A stretch of DNA of 64,000 bases. Source: Amphibacillus sediminis NBRC 103570 (lineage in GTDB: Bacteria; Bacillota; Bacilli; Bacillales; Amphibacillaceae). Location of the stretch: NCBI RefSeq assembly GCF_001552275.1, contig NZ_BCQW01000016.1, positions 1-64,000 of the forward strand. The letters run 5' to 3'. The first letter of the stretch is position 1; the number at the start of each line of letters is the position of its first letter. Shown here in pieces: positions 1 to 9,119 of this stretch. Position numbers and translations under genes: made by a program. The notes under the pieces were generated by a model that saw nothing but the letters and a program-made list of their open reading frames with translations, was not told the origin of the DNA and searched no databases.

Positions 1-720
<720 letters not shown>

Positions 721-728
721 CTATTAAA

Positions 729-753
729 GAAGGGAAGAAATATTCTTCCCTTC
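729..753 (+). terminator. Hairpin after the collagen-like gene
   Basis: Perfect 11-bp stem (GAAGGGAAGAA / TTCTTCCCTTC) with a 3-nt loop, starting 8 bases after the stop codon. The T-run that follows is weak, so termination efficiency is uncertain. Confidence 0.6.
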
Positions 754-926
754 ACTAAATTGTCTTAAAAGGCATAGTTATCAAGTACGATCTTAAAAAT
801 ACTAAACAACATACAATGCTTTTTTGTAATAGGCAGTTTTCATTTGTAGCTTTTCTTTGTTACCTGAAAGGCACACCAAGTTAGTGAGTTGGTTAACTAT
901 TTAAAAGATGAAGGAGTGAAACTAAC

Positions 927-2006
927 ATGATTACGGTAAGCTTATGTATGATTGTTAAAAATGAAGAAGCCGTATTAGATAGATGTCTGCAGTCTGTAAA
1001 AGATATCGTTGATGAAATTAATATTGTCGACACCGGCTCAACAGATAAGACGGTTGAGATTGCCAAAAAATATACTGATCGAGTATTTTTTTATAAATGG
1101 ACTGGAAACTTTTCAGAAGCACGGAATGCTTCTTTACAGTATGCAACTAAAGATTATATCCTCTACATTGATGCGGATGATGTTATCTTACCTGAAGATC
1201 AGAAAAAATTTATTGAACTAAAGAAGAAGCTAGATCCTAGCATAGATGCTGTCTCAATGTATTACAATGCCGGCACTGATGAATTTGGCAATATTACATT
1301 GCAGTATAGACTAAATCGTTTGCTGAAAAGAAGTAAAGGTTTTAAATGGGAAGGAGATTGCCATAATTACCTAAACGTTACTGGGAAAATTATCAATTCT
1401 GATATTGCTATTACACACAAAAAACTGAAACATTCTGTTGGACGAAATTTAGATATATACCAAAAAAAGCTGGAGCGTGGTGATACATTTACTGCTAGAG
1501 ACTATTTTTATTATGGAAATGAACTTAGAGAAAATGGGCACTACCGAGAAGCCATTGAAAGCTATCAGAAAAACATAGCCTTAAAAACAGGTTGGGTAGA
1601 AGACAAAGTATATGCATGTATAAATAAAGCCGATTGCTATCGCAACCTTAACGACACAAATAATGAACGTGCTTCACTATTTGAGGCCTTCCAATATGCA
1701 AAAATCCCTCGTCCAGAAATATGTAGTCGATTAGGATTTAATTTTCAAAGGAATAGAGAATATAATGCAGCTATTTTTTGGTATCAGTTAGCAACACAAT
1801 TAAAAAACGATCCAAATAAATGGAGCTTTACTTACCCTGCCTATGCAACATGGTATCCACATTTACAACTATGTGTTTGTTACTATAATATTGGCGACTA
1901 TGAAAAATCCTATTACCATAATGAACAGGCACGGATTTACCGACCAGAAGATGAAAGAATTCTGTTTAATAAAGAACTTTTAGAAAAGAGATTAAAAACA
2001 AATTAA
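927..2006 (+). CDS. Family 2 glycosyltransferase with TPR-like C-terminus
   Basis: A 359-residue protein that opens with the GT2 GT-A signature SLCMIVKNEE, followed by DTGSTDKT and a DADD metal and nucleotide-sugar motif near residue 84. The C-terminal half (about residues 190-350) contains helical repeats such as YGNELRENGHYREAIESYQK, typical of TPRs that recognise a protein acceptor. It has no membrane segment, so it is cytosolic. A good GAAGGAG site precedes the ATG. It sits behind the Thr-rich collagen-like gene, so O-glycosylation of that repeat is a reasonable inference but unproven. Related SunS-like enzymes glycosylate peptides. Confidence 0.8.
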   Translation: MITVSLCMIVKNEEAVLDRCLQSVKDIVDEINIVDTGSTDKTVEIAKKYTDRVFFYKWTGNFSEARNASLQYATKDYILYIDADDVILPEDQKKFIELKKKLDPSIDAVSMYYNAGTDEFGNITLQYRLNRLLKRSKGFKWEGDCHNYLNVTGKIINSDIAITHKKLKHSVGRNLDIYQKKLERGDTFTARDYFYYGNELRENGHYREAIESYQKNIALKTGWVEDKVYACINKADCYRNLNDTNNERASLFEAFQYAKIPRPEICSRLGFNFQRNREYNAAIFWYQLATQLKNDPNKWSFTYPAYATWYPHLQLCVCYYNIGDYEKSYYHNEQARIYRPEDERILFNKELLEKRLKTN

Positions 2007-2149
2007 TCCCAGCTATAATGTTCTTTGATTAATATATGTATACTGATTATAAAATTAAAACGAACATGTTTATCCAAGTATTTATTTCTGCTTGTATTTA
2101 CCAGGTAATACTATAAAATAAATGTAAAAAGAGTCTAAGGAGAGATTTG

Positions 2150-3163
2150 ATGGATAAAACGATTCGTTTTTTACAATGTAACAGCTGCCCCTCGATTCAA
2201 TACCGGCTTGAAAAGGAAATATTGAAGCAAAGAGAGATACCAAAAGATCATCAATGGCAGGCTCAAATTTTGACTGATCCAGCCATCATTAAGTTCTTAG
2301 ACATGCAACAGGAAAATGGCTGGATCGCTCAAGATTTCCATAGTTCAGACGGTATTGAAACAGCTGTACGTGTCTTTGCAGAAAAAGGGGTATCTGCCGA
2401 CCACCCCGCAATTCACAAAATGCTAAGTGCACTAGAAGAAAAACAAGATACCTTTGACCAAGGCTCTCTTCAACGTGTAGGGAAAATCCTCGATCAAAAA
2501 CATTTAGGCGGATCACAACTAATTAGAGCAACCGTATTTTCATATATGGGAATTGAAAACAAGCCCTTTATTCAAAATCAAATTAAGAAAGCTTTGGAAA
2601 GCTTCGCTTTTGTTTTACAAGTTAATCAGATTGAAGATATAACTGAAGTCTACAAAAATCAGCTTGTTTTCAAACAAGGAGTTAAATGGCCAAGCATCTA
2701 TGATCTTCGTTTATTAGCCTTCACATCCAGCTGGCGTTCTCCAAATAATCAAAACATCATGAAAAGGGCGATTCAACGACTTATTATCCTATCCCCAATC
2801 CCATCCATCCTAGTATTAGAAAAGAAACAACTAATAGCACCAGCATCGTCTTTTATGAAAGATTTCAAGGTAAATACCTTTCCTAAACAAAATAAGGATT
2901 GGATGATCTGGTTTCATCAATTAGAGTTGTTGACACGACTTGGTCTTGCTAAAGAAATTGAGGAATTAAACGAAGCTACCCAAGCTTTACGAGTCAAACT
3001 CGATGAAAACGATGGTTTGTTCACTAAAAGGTTAGCGCATTACTATTTTACAAGTTGGAGCCCTTACACAGGACTGGCTCTAGAAAAAGATTGGCGCTCT
3101 CCTAAGCGACGATTATCAGACCTCACATTTCGCTCCTTACTAATTTTAACATTAAGTAGTTAA
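2150..3163 (+). CDS. Uncharacterised protein with possible alpha-toroid (prenyltransferase-like) fold
   Basis: A 337-residue soluble protein. An in-frame TTG lies one codon upstream, but the ATG at 2150 is well placed after AAGGAGAG. I do not recognise a catalytic signature. The spacing of helices, and text such as QDFHSSDGIETAVRVFAEKG early on and LLTRLG near residue 265, resemble the terpenoid-cyclase or prenyltransferase alpha/alpha-toroid proteins often annotated hypothetical in Firmicutes. No signal peptide or membrane segment is seen. A small ORF follows in the same frame after the stop. Confidence 0.55.
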   Translation: MDKTIRFLQCNSCPSIQYRLEKEILKQREIPKDHQWQAQILTDPAIIKFLDMQQENGWIAQDFHSSDGIETAVRVFAEKGVSADHPAIHKMLSALEEKQDTFDQGSLQRVGKILDQKHLGGSQLIRATVFSYMGIENKPFIQNQIKKALESFAFVLQVNQIEDITEVYKNQLVFKQGVKWPSIYDLRLLAFTSSWRSPNNQNIMKRAIQRLIILSPIPSILVLEKKQLIAPASSFMKDFKVNTFPKQNKDWMIWFHQLELLTRLGLAKEIEELNEATQALRVKLDENDGLFTKRLAHYYFTSWSPYTGLALEKDWRSPKRRLSDLTFRSLLILTLSS

Positions 3164-3220
3164 CCCAATTGCCAATTAACTCAAAGAATAGGAGGCGATG
3201 TTAGCTACTATCGAGCTACT

Positions 3221-3403
3221 ATGGCGACAAATCATGCCATGCAGTCGATGTATAAGATACAAACAATTGCGGTGGAAACAACCTCACATGCACAAATTAC
3301 TTTGAAAAATAGTGAAGAACAGAAGACAGAGGTGGAATACTTATCAACATTTATTAATCCTTTTAATGAAATTACGATAGAATTGAAGAAGCATGATGAA
3401 TAA
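3221..3403 (+). CDS. Small protein of unknown function (start uncertain)
   Basis: Encodes 60 residues from the ATG at 3221, acidic and lysine-rich at the C-terminus (ITIELKKHDE). A strong AGGAGG at 3190-3195 is 25 bases upstream of this ATG. That is too far, while the ATG at 3198 (out of frame, about 35 codons) is too close. Either the start is a non-standard codon between these points or the short alternative frame is used. No family is recognised. Confidence 0.35.
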   Translation: MATNHAMQSMYKIQTIAVETTSHAQITLKNSEEQKTEVEYLSTFINPFNEITIELKKHDE

Positions 3404-3434
3404 TCAAGAAGCAAGTTAACAACAATAAAAACAG

Positions 3435-3470
3435 AAACAGCATCTCCTTCTAAAAGGAGAGATGCTGTTT
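3435..3470. terminator. Bidirectional terminator hairpin
   Basis: A 13-bp stem, AAACAGCATCTCC pairing with GGAGATGCTGTTT through a 2-base bulge, lies between convergent genes. It has A-rich DNA on one side and T-rich on the other, so it can serve both strands. Confidence 0.75.
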
Positions 3471-3475
3471 CTAAA

Positions 3476-4267
3476 TTAATGCTGATATAAGTGCGGCACC
3501 CTACTATCGAATACAGGAATATTTTTGCGTATTTCTGTTACCATCGCTAAGTCTATACTCGCTTCAACCGTTGATTCAGTCTCTGGAAGCCCTGATGTTA
3601 CAAGCTCACCAAACGGATTAATGATAAGTGATTCCCCAGCAAAATTTGTACCATTGCACACTCCACTGCTATTAGCAGAAATAAGATAGCACTGATTTTC
3701 GATCGCACGCGCATATTGCAGGGATTTCCAATGATCCTTTCTTGAGGTTGGCCATTGTGCAACAACATGGATAACTTCCGCTCCCTGTAGTGCCAAATCC
3801 CTCATCAACTCTGGAAAACGGAGATCATAACATATAATCACACCCATTTTGACACCATCTAATGTAAATACAGTCCCTTTCTCTTCCCCGCCAATTAAAT
3901 ATTTAGGCTCATCTAACATTGGAACGAGATGGATTTTGTTATATTGATGAACAAGCTCACCATCACGATTAAATACGTAGCTCGTATTATAAATCCCTTT
4001 TTCTTTTTTATTTGCAATCGAACCACCAATAATATTGATTTGATATTCTTGCGCTAACATACTTAAAAAAGGAATCGTTACTTCGCCATTATTATCTGCC
4101 AAATGATCAAGCTTTTCCAAGGCATAACCGGCATTCCACATTTCCGGTAATACGACTGTATCTGGTTTATTCTCACTTACTTGTGCCTCAATCCACTTTT
4201 GAATTTTAGTTCTATTTATTTTTGGATCTGCTACAACAACATCCATTTGATAAATTGCGTATTTCAT
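3476..4267 (-). CDS. Carbon-nitrogen hydrolase (nitrilase superfamily, omega-amidase-like)
   Basis: 263 residues, the usual length of single-domain amidases. The Glu-Lys-Cys triad is visible: E42 in VVLPEMW, K111 in YNKIHLV and C146 in IICYDLRFPE. The family hydrolyses small amides in the cytosol; this subgroup (B. subtilis MtnU/YkrU, E. coli YafV) acts on 2-oxoglutaramate or related keto-acid amides made in methionine salvage transamination. No methionine-salvage genes are nearby, so the exact substrate is inferred. The ATG follows GTAGGTG. Transcribed alone. Confidence 0.85.
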   Translation of the reverse strand: MKYAIYQMDVVVADPKINRTKIQKWIEAQVSENKPDTVVLPEMWNAGYALEKLDHLADNNGEVTIPFLSMLAQEYQINIIGGSIANKKEKGIYNTSYVFNRDGELVHQYNKIHLVPMLDEPKYLIGGEEKGTVFTLDGVKMGVIICYDLRFPELMRDLALQGAEVIHVVAQWPTSRKDHWKSLQYARAIENQCYLISANSSGVCNGTNFAGESLIINPFGELVTSGLPETESTVEASIDLAMVTEIRKNIPVFDSRVPHLYQH

Positions 4268-4602
4268 CTCAACACCTACTTTTTTAATATTAGCCTATCA
4301 CAAATTCTTGATTGGTTCACTTTTTTCATTATTACTTGTGATTATTAATTACTGTCGAGATGGCAACCTTATGAATAGCTAGTTTTGTTTGATGTTAGTA
4401 AAATGAATATGCCAAGGCTAAAGGCAATTCAGTTGCTGTTGTTTTTAATTCAACGTATAAAGCCGAAAAATGAAATATTTAATCCCTTTTACCAGATGTC
4501 TTCTTCCCCATCTTATATCAATAGAATTTTTCGTTTTTATCAGACCATGTATCCATTTGAACAGTAAAAGTACACCTTGTTTAGCCTATAGTCGGTAGTC
4601 AA

Positions 4603-4632
4603 AGCCCCTCATGACTAAAATCATGAGGGGCT
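4603..4632 (-). terminator. Strong hairpin, probable terminator of the YfhD-like gene
   Basis: Perfect 12-bp stem AGCCCCTCATGA / TCATGAGGGGCT with a 6-nt loop. On the minus strand it is followed by TTTGAC, about 70 bases after the stop of the small gene. Confidence 0.65.
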
Positions 4633-4703
4633 AATTTAGTGTACCTGCGGTCGTACAATTTGTCCAAAACATCCTATTCTAATTATGAAGCGTTCTTTGA
4701 CAT

Positions 4704-4877
4704 TTATAACTTTGGGTTTCTTTCTTTTACACGATTTTCTGCTGCTTCGGCTCGTTTTTGGGCTTCTTTGTCTTCATAATCAGCTAACTCCGCTGAAAAT
4801 TCAACATCTAAGCCGTCACTCATTGATTTTCCCTTGTTTTTAACTCGACTAATCTTATTATGCTTACTTTTATTCAC
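4704..4877 (-). CDS. YfhD-like small acidic protein
   Basis: About 57 residues. The C-terminal half, DVEFSAELADYEDKEAQKRA then AEAA, matches my memory of the YfhD family of small, spore-former-associated hydrophilic proteins of unknown function; the N-terminus is lysine-rich. GTG at 4877 is chosen because GAGGTG lies 6 bases upstream. An upstream in-frame TTG at 4895 has no ribosome binding site. It has its own terminator downstream. Confidence 0.65.
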   Translation of the reverse strand: MNKSKHNKISRVKNKGKSMSDGLDVEFSAELADYEDKEAQKRAEAAENRVKERNPKL

Positions 4878-5002
4878 ATCAATCACCTCATACAAATATA
4901 TTTGGTGTTAGTATGTGCTAAAAGCGCTCAATTATGATCGTGTTAAAATGTAGGAATACTATCCATGATTTAAAAAAATTTGATTCTATTCACCGTGCTT
5001 TT

Positions 5003-7777
5003 TTATACTTTTTTAAAACTAACTCTTTCCACTTCCATCCCTGGCTTTGTATATTCAATTTTCACTTGATATAGCCCTGACTCTAGCTCAACTCTAACGA
5101 GCTTTTGAATAATCCAAGCACCTGCTGTGCCGTTTGTTTGGGCAGTCGAAACGACTTGATCATTGAGAACGATATTACAAGCCATTTGTGATAGATCCGT
5201 CCCTGAAGACTTCAATTTGGCTAAGATACGATATTGACCTGGCTGACTTACTTTAAAGACGGCATCAGTACCTTGATTCAACTGAACATGTTCACTATCC
5301 TTTAGGGACTGGACAGCACCATCCGTATGAATGTCTCTTGCAGCTACTTTACCTGCTGTATCATCAAATATCTGCTTTCGACCAAAGACTGGTGCTTCGA
5401 TTAGAAATCGACATATATTCATGGCTGAACGCTGCAGTTCACCACGTGTTAAGGTACCTTCCTCTAGTGCTTGTAACGTATAATCTTGAGCTGCATTAAC
5501 CTCTGCTCCGTAATTATTAACAACCATATAGAGATCATTCTGAGCTCGAACCATATGATGCGTATTTCTTCGATCAGGCTCACCCGCTTCAATTGGATCA
5601 TTCATATGCGCCCACCAGTCCGTCATTACAATGCCTTCAAAGCCCCATTCTTTTCGTAAAATTGTTGTATTTAAATCATAATTTGACGCAGACCAATGAC
5701 CGTTAACCGGATTGTATGCAGTCATCACTCCACGTGCTCCACCTTCTTTTATAACCATTTCAAATCCTTTTAAATAAAGCTGACGTAAAGCACGCTCTGA
5801 TACAACAGCATCCACTTTATTCCGTGACTGCTCTTGACTGTTACAAGCGAAATGCTTCGGTGTTGCATGTGCACCACCTTTTCTGATACCACGTGCAGTA
5901 GCAACAGCAAAGGCCCCAGTTAATAAAGGATCTTCTGAGAAATATTCGAAATTACGTCCATTTAAAGGGTGACGTCTTAAATTCATCCCCGGTCCCAGTA
6001 GCATATCAATTTGGTTGTTAACCAGCTCACGCCCTTCCATTTCATAAAGTGCTTCAACTAATGGCCGGTCCCAAGTCGCAGCTAATAATGTTCCAATTGG
6101 TACTTGGGTAGCTTTATGACCACTATCCATTCGAATTCCAGAAGGACCATCAGCCGTACAGGCTACTGGTACACCATAATGGAGTAATGCATCACTTACC
6201 CCACCAAATGCAGAAGCTGTACCTGGTGTCACAAGTGGACTACTCATCCCTTCTCCTCGGACAATTGCGGCTAATTCCTGATCGCTAAATTGAGCAACAA
6301 ATGCTTCGATTGAGATCTTTTTATTGGCCACATCTTGCAAACGATAGCCTTGATCGCCTGTTTGATCGAGTGATTTCGGCATTCTTTCCTTGATTCGATT
6401 AGATAATGATTGTTGTCTTGTCGGCACATCAACATATGTTAATTGATAAGTACCATTTTCTTTTAGCTGACCAGGTTTGAAGCGCTTAAAGCCTTCAATT
6501 GGCGCTAATGCCTCTTCAAGTTGTTGAACAACGCGAATGTGATCAACTCTATAACCTGGCTGTCCGTTCACAGACACCTGTACGGTATCACGAACACTTG
6601 TCCCGACATGAATATAATACGTTCCTGCTTCTAATACGTAAGCAGAACGAAATCCAGTAACTCCACCATCATCGTAAGAGGCAAAATCATTGGGACTAAA
6701 GCGTATTGTTAGCGTATCTATTTCACCGGGCTCTAGTCGCTTAGTTTTAGCAAAGGCAACTAAAGAACGTGTTGGTTGTCCTAGCTCTCCTTGTGGAGCC
6801 TCGACATAAACCTGAACAACCTCTTTTCCAGCAAAACTTGTACCCGCATTCTTCACATTAACCTCAAGCTCGATATATTCTTGATTGTCTTGATTAATTA
6901 AGCACGCTTGACCATAAGTTAAGTCAAAGCTCGTATAGGAAAGACCATAGCCAAACGGAAATTGAACCTTCTCTGGTGCAAAGGTTTCAAAATAACGATA
7001 ACCAACATAAATATCTTCCTGATACAAATTTTTTATTTTGCTACCATGGTTGATGTGTGAAGGGTAATCATCGATACTGTAGGCAATTGTATCTGTTAAC
7101 TTGCCGCTAGGTGTCACATCACCTACTAATACATCAGCGGCAGCACGCCCCCCTTCCATTCCACCATGCCACGTAAAGATTAAAGCTTGGACTGAATACT
7201 CATTCACCCAACTAAGGTCAATAATATTAGATGTGTTCAATACAACAGCTACTTGATCAAAATGATCGCTCACCAGTTTGATCATCTGTTTCTCATCATC
7301 TGTTAATAAGTAGCTACCTGGTTTTGCTGCATTATCCTGATCCTCTCCTGCTGTACGTCCAATTACGATTACAGCCTTATCACTATTTGCTTTTGCATCT
7401 AGGACCATTTCCTTTGTTAAAGGCATCTCTTGCTGGTGCCATGGTTCAGCCGCCCAGCCGCCACCACCATCGTCAAACGGATTAGCTTCAACCCATTCCT
7501 CATAAATAGATGCAAGGGATTCATTAACTTTAATAGACTTTTTTTCTCTTAATCCATCGAGTAAATTTGTCGTATATGTCACATTGACACTACCACCAGA
7601 ACCGGTCCCACTACGATAATAATCTTTTTGAATACGACCAAAAACAGAGACCCTTTCACCCTTTAAAATTGGCAACACATGCCGCTCATTTTTTAATAAA
7701 ACAGCTCCGTCCGCTGCTACTTTTCGACTAAATTCAGCAAATCCTTCTAATGGTACACCTAATAACCTATTTGTCAT
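5003..7777 (-). CDS. Glycoside hydrolase family 3 with permuted domain order
   Basis: A 924-residue intracellular enzyme with no signal peptide. The GH3 'C-terminal' alpha/beta sandwich comes first (about 10-270; GRTAGEDQDNAAKPGSYLLT). A fibronectin-III-like domain follows (about 310-400), then the GH3 'N-terminal' TIM barrel (about 480-780; GPGMNLRRHPLNGRNFEYFS, the KHF..N motif and EGIVMTDWW). The nucleophile is predicted to be Asp720 in VMTDWW. A short carbohydrate-binding-like beta domain ends the protein. The same swapped order is known in beta-glucosidases of Ruminococcus albus and Butyrivibrio. AGGAGGG precedes the ATG, and a cre-like site lies 45 bp upstream. Probable beta-glucosidase, beta-xylosidase or related exo-glycosidase; the sugar is not determinable here. 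Confidence 0.88.
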   Translation of the reverse strand: MTNRLLGVPLEGFAEFSRKVAADGAVLLKNERHVLPILKGERVSVFGRIQKDYYRSGTGSGGSVNVTYTTNLLDGLREKKSIKVNESLASIYEEWVEANPFDDGGGGWAAEPWHQQEMPLTKEMVLDAKANSDKAVIVIGRTAGEDQDNAAKPGSYLLTDDEKQMIKLVSDHFDQVAVVLNTSNIIDLSWVNEYSVQALIFTWHGGMEGGRAAADVLVGDVTPSGKLTDTIAYSIDDYPSHINHGSKIKNLYQEDIYVGYRYFETFAPEKVQFPFGYGLSYTSFDLTYGQACLINQDNQEYIELEVNVKNAGTSFAGKEVVQVYVEAPQGELGQPTRSLVAFAKTKRLEPGEIDTLTIRFSPNDFASYDDGGVTGFRSAYVLEAGTYYIHVGTSVRDTVQVSVNGQPGYRVDHIRVVQQLEEALAPIEGFKRFKPGQLKENGTYQLTYVDVPTRQQSLSNRIKERMPKSLDQTGDQGYRLQDVANKKISIEAFVAQFSDQELAAIVRGEGMSSPLVTPGTASAFGGVSDALLHYGVPVACTADGPSGIRMDSGHKATQVPIGTLLAATWDRPLVEALYEMEGRELVNNQIDMLLGPGMNLRRHPLNGRNFEYFSEDPLLTGAFAVATARGIRKGGAHATPKHFACNSQEQSRNKVDAVVSERALRQLYLKGFEMVIKEGGARGVMTAYNPVNGHWSASNYDLNTTILRKEWGFEGIVMTDWWAHMNDPIEAGEPDRRNTHHMVRAQNDLYMVVNNYGAEVNAAQDYTLQALEEGTLTRGELQRSAMNICRFLIEAPVFGRKQIFDDTAGKVAARDIHTDGAVQSLKDSEHVQLNQGTDAVFKVSQPGQYRILAKLKSSGTDLSQMACNIVLNDQVVSTAQTNGTAGAWIIQKLVRVELESGLYQVKIEYTKPGMEVERVSFKKV

Positions 7778-7821
7778 TAGCCAATCCCTCCTGTCTCATT
7801 CATCACATGATCAACATTATC

Positions 7822-7835
7822 AGAAAGCGGTTTCA
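7822..7835 (-). promoter_or_regulatory. cre-like CcpA site upstream of the GH3 gene
   Basis: On the minus strand TGAAACCGCTTTCT differs from the cre consensus TGWAANCGNTNWCA only at the last base. It lies 45 bp upstream of the GH3 start, suggesting carbon catabolite control. Confidence 0.6.
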
Positions 7836-8002
7836 TTTACTACATTAAAAAACAGAGCAAAAACCATGTCAAATAGAGAGATAAGCGCAATAACAAAATC
7901 CGAATAAATCGATCATTAGAATAGACACGATAACTGATCGATTGGTTATTATTCCATTAACCTTACCAATAGCTAGATAGTGCTAGCCCTTTGACCCGTA
8001 CT

Positions 8003-8593
8003 TTAACCTTTTAACATGAGGTACTCCCCATATTTTTTTCTTCGATAAGTCATTTGGTGGTGGGAATTAATTTGAAATCCATTTGCTAAGTAAAACCGGA
8101 TCGCTGAATGATTCTGATCATTAACAAAAAGGGAAAGCTTGTGATATTGATCACTTAACTTTGAGATAACTTCTGTCCCCACTCCTTTGCCACGGAAGGG
8201 TTGACTGATCGCTAGGCCGTTAATATAGTAAAAATCTGCTGTTATGTTATAAGTGAGCATTTTATTTATTCTACGGAAAATCGGCCATCTTAAATAATAC
8301 GGCAGATAGCCCATTGATTTTTTCAAACAAGTATGACTTAGTTGATTTAATTTGTTTGCCTGTTGAACGCTATAAATAATCACCAAACCGACAAACTGAC
8401 CCCTTGTCCAAATATAGTTCATATTACCTGGTAAAAGGTAGCTTGGCCAAAGCTCGATGTATTTACGAATCACTCGATGAGCTTGAGGACCAAAACTTAA
8501 TTGATGTAACACCGGGTCAGTTGAGTAAAGCAGCTCAGTCATCACATCCGTATACTCGACATCATAATCATACGGTTTCAGCTCGATATTCAT
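8003..8593 (-). CDS. GNAT-family N-acetyltransferase
   Basis: 196 residues. Motif A for acetyl-CoA is clear at GLAISQPFRGKGVGTEVIS (Q/R-x-x-G-x-G/A core), followed by the motif B region HSAIRFYLANGF. The N-terminal part is atypical and longer than in minimal GNATs. The substrate is unknown. The ATG follows AGAGGTGATAAC. It is a single gene, with repeat-derived DNA upstream. Confidence 0.8.
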   Translation of the reverse strand: MNIELKPYDYDVEYTDVMTELLYSTDPVLHQLSFGPQAHRVIRKYIELWPSYLLPGNMNYIWTRGQFVGLVIIYSVQQANKLNQLSHTCLKKSMGYLPYYLRWPIFRRINKMLTYNITADFYYINGLAISQPFRGKGVGTEVISKLSDQYHKLSLFVNDQNHSAIRFYLANGFQINSHHQMTYRRKKYGEYLMLKG

Positions 8594-8666
8594 GTTATCA
8601 CCTCTTCATAATGTCTATCCTCTCCATTTTTAGTAAGAGTTAGACCTATGTCACCGAGCTGTCATA

Positions 8667-8691
8667 CAAAAAAACTTGGCCACTGCCAAGT
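8667..8691 (-). terminator. Rho-independent terminator, minus strand
   Basis: A 7-bp stem ACTTGGC / GCCAAGT with a 4-nt loop, followed on the minus strand by a 7-T run. It probably ends the transcript of the MATE gene that starts at 10466. Confidence 0.75.
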
Positions 8692-8710
8692 CTTCATCAA
8701 TACCTTGTTT

Positions 8711-8834
8711 TTATAAATTGCAACTTCGTTCTGTGGGGGATATGCCAGTGCAGACGTTGCGAACTTAGTCAGCTTCCTCTATCCCCACTGAACGACCGTT
8801 ACTGGCTGTGGGATCTCCCACTTAGACATAACGT
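8711..8834 (-). repeat. Family A element, degenerate copy (A-1)
   Basis: The segment preserves the family A block GCAGACGTTGCGAACTTAGT, the GGGGG/CCCC-ACTGAACG stem and CTCCCACTTAGACAT, but lacks the TTTAT-proximal half. The left edge reads ATAAATTGCAACTTCG against ATAAAGTGAAACTTCG in better copies, so this is an old, decayed insertion. Confidence 0.7.
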
Positions 8835-8869
8835 TTAAGATGTTCTGTTTTTCGAAGTTAAGCTATTTC

Positions 8870-9112
8870 ATTTGCAATGACTATACTGTTCCAACCAAGA
8901 TGAGAAGAGTCTGTCCATGTTACGAGTAATGCTAACCTCTATAACTAAAGGGACTGGGAGGATCCGAACAATCTGACTGAGCGTAGGAAAAATACGTAAC
9001 TCCTGCTAAAGAAACAGCATGAGCTGAAGATTCACTGGGTCTTCTTTACCCCGTAAGCTGAAGCCATGTCTGCGGAAAGCGCAGTATTTTGCCGAAGTGG
9101 TGAGAGATATGT
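8870..9112 (-). repeat. Family C repeat, long copy (8870-9112 has no gene)
   Basis: This non-coding stretch reads on the minus strand as CGCTTTCCGCAGACATGG, CTTCAGC, then ATCTTCAGCTCATGCTG and a block ending TTCCTACGCTCAG. A shortened relative of its first part (about 20 of 23 identical) is at 27938-27960. It contains a GGGT/ACCC hairpin. I recall similar dispersed sequences in other Bacillaceae genomes, but this is memory and not a search. The boundaries are approximate. Confidence 0.4.
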
Positions 9113-9119
9113 TCGGATT

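Noticed and set aside
4385-4567. 60-codon ORF on the plus strand
   Set aside because: TTG start without a ribosome site and no recognisable composition or family; probably chance.
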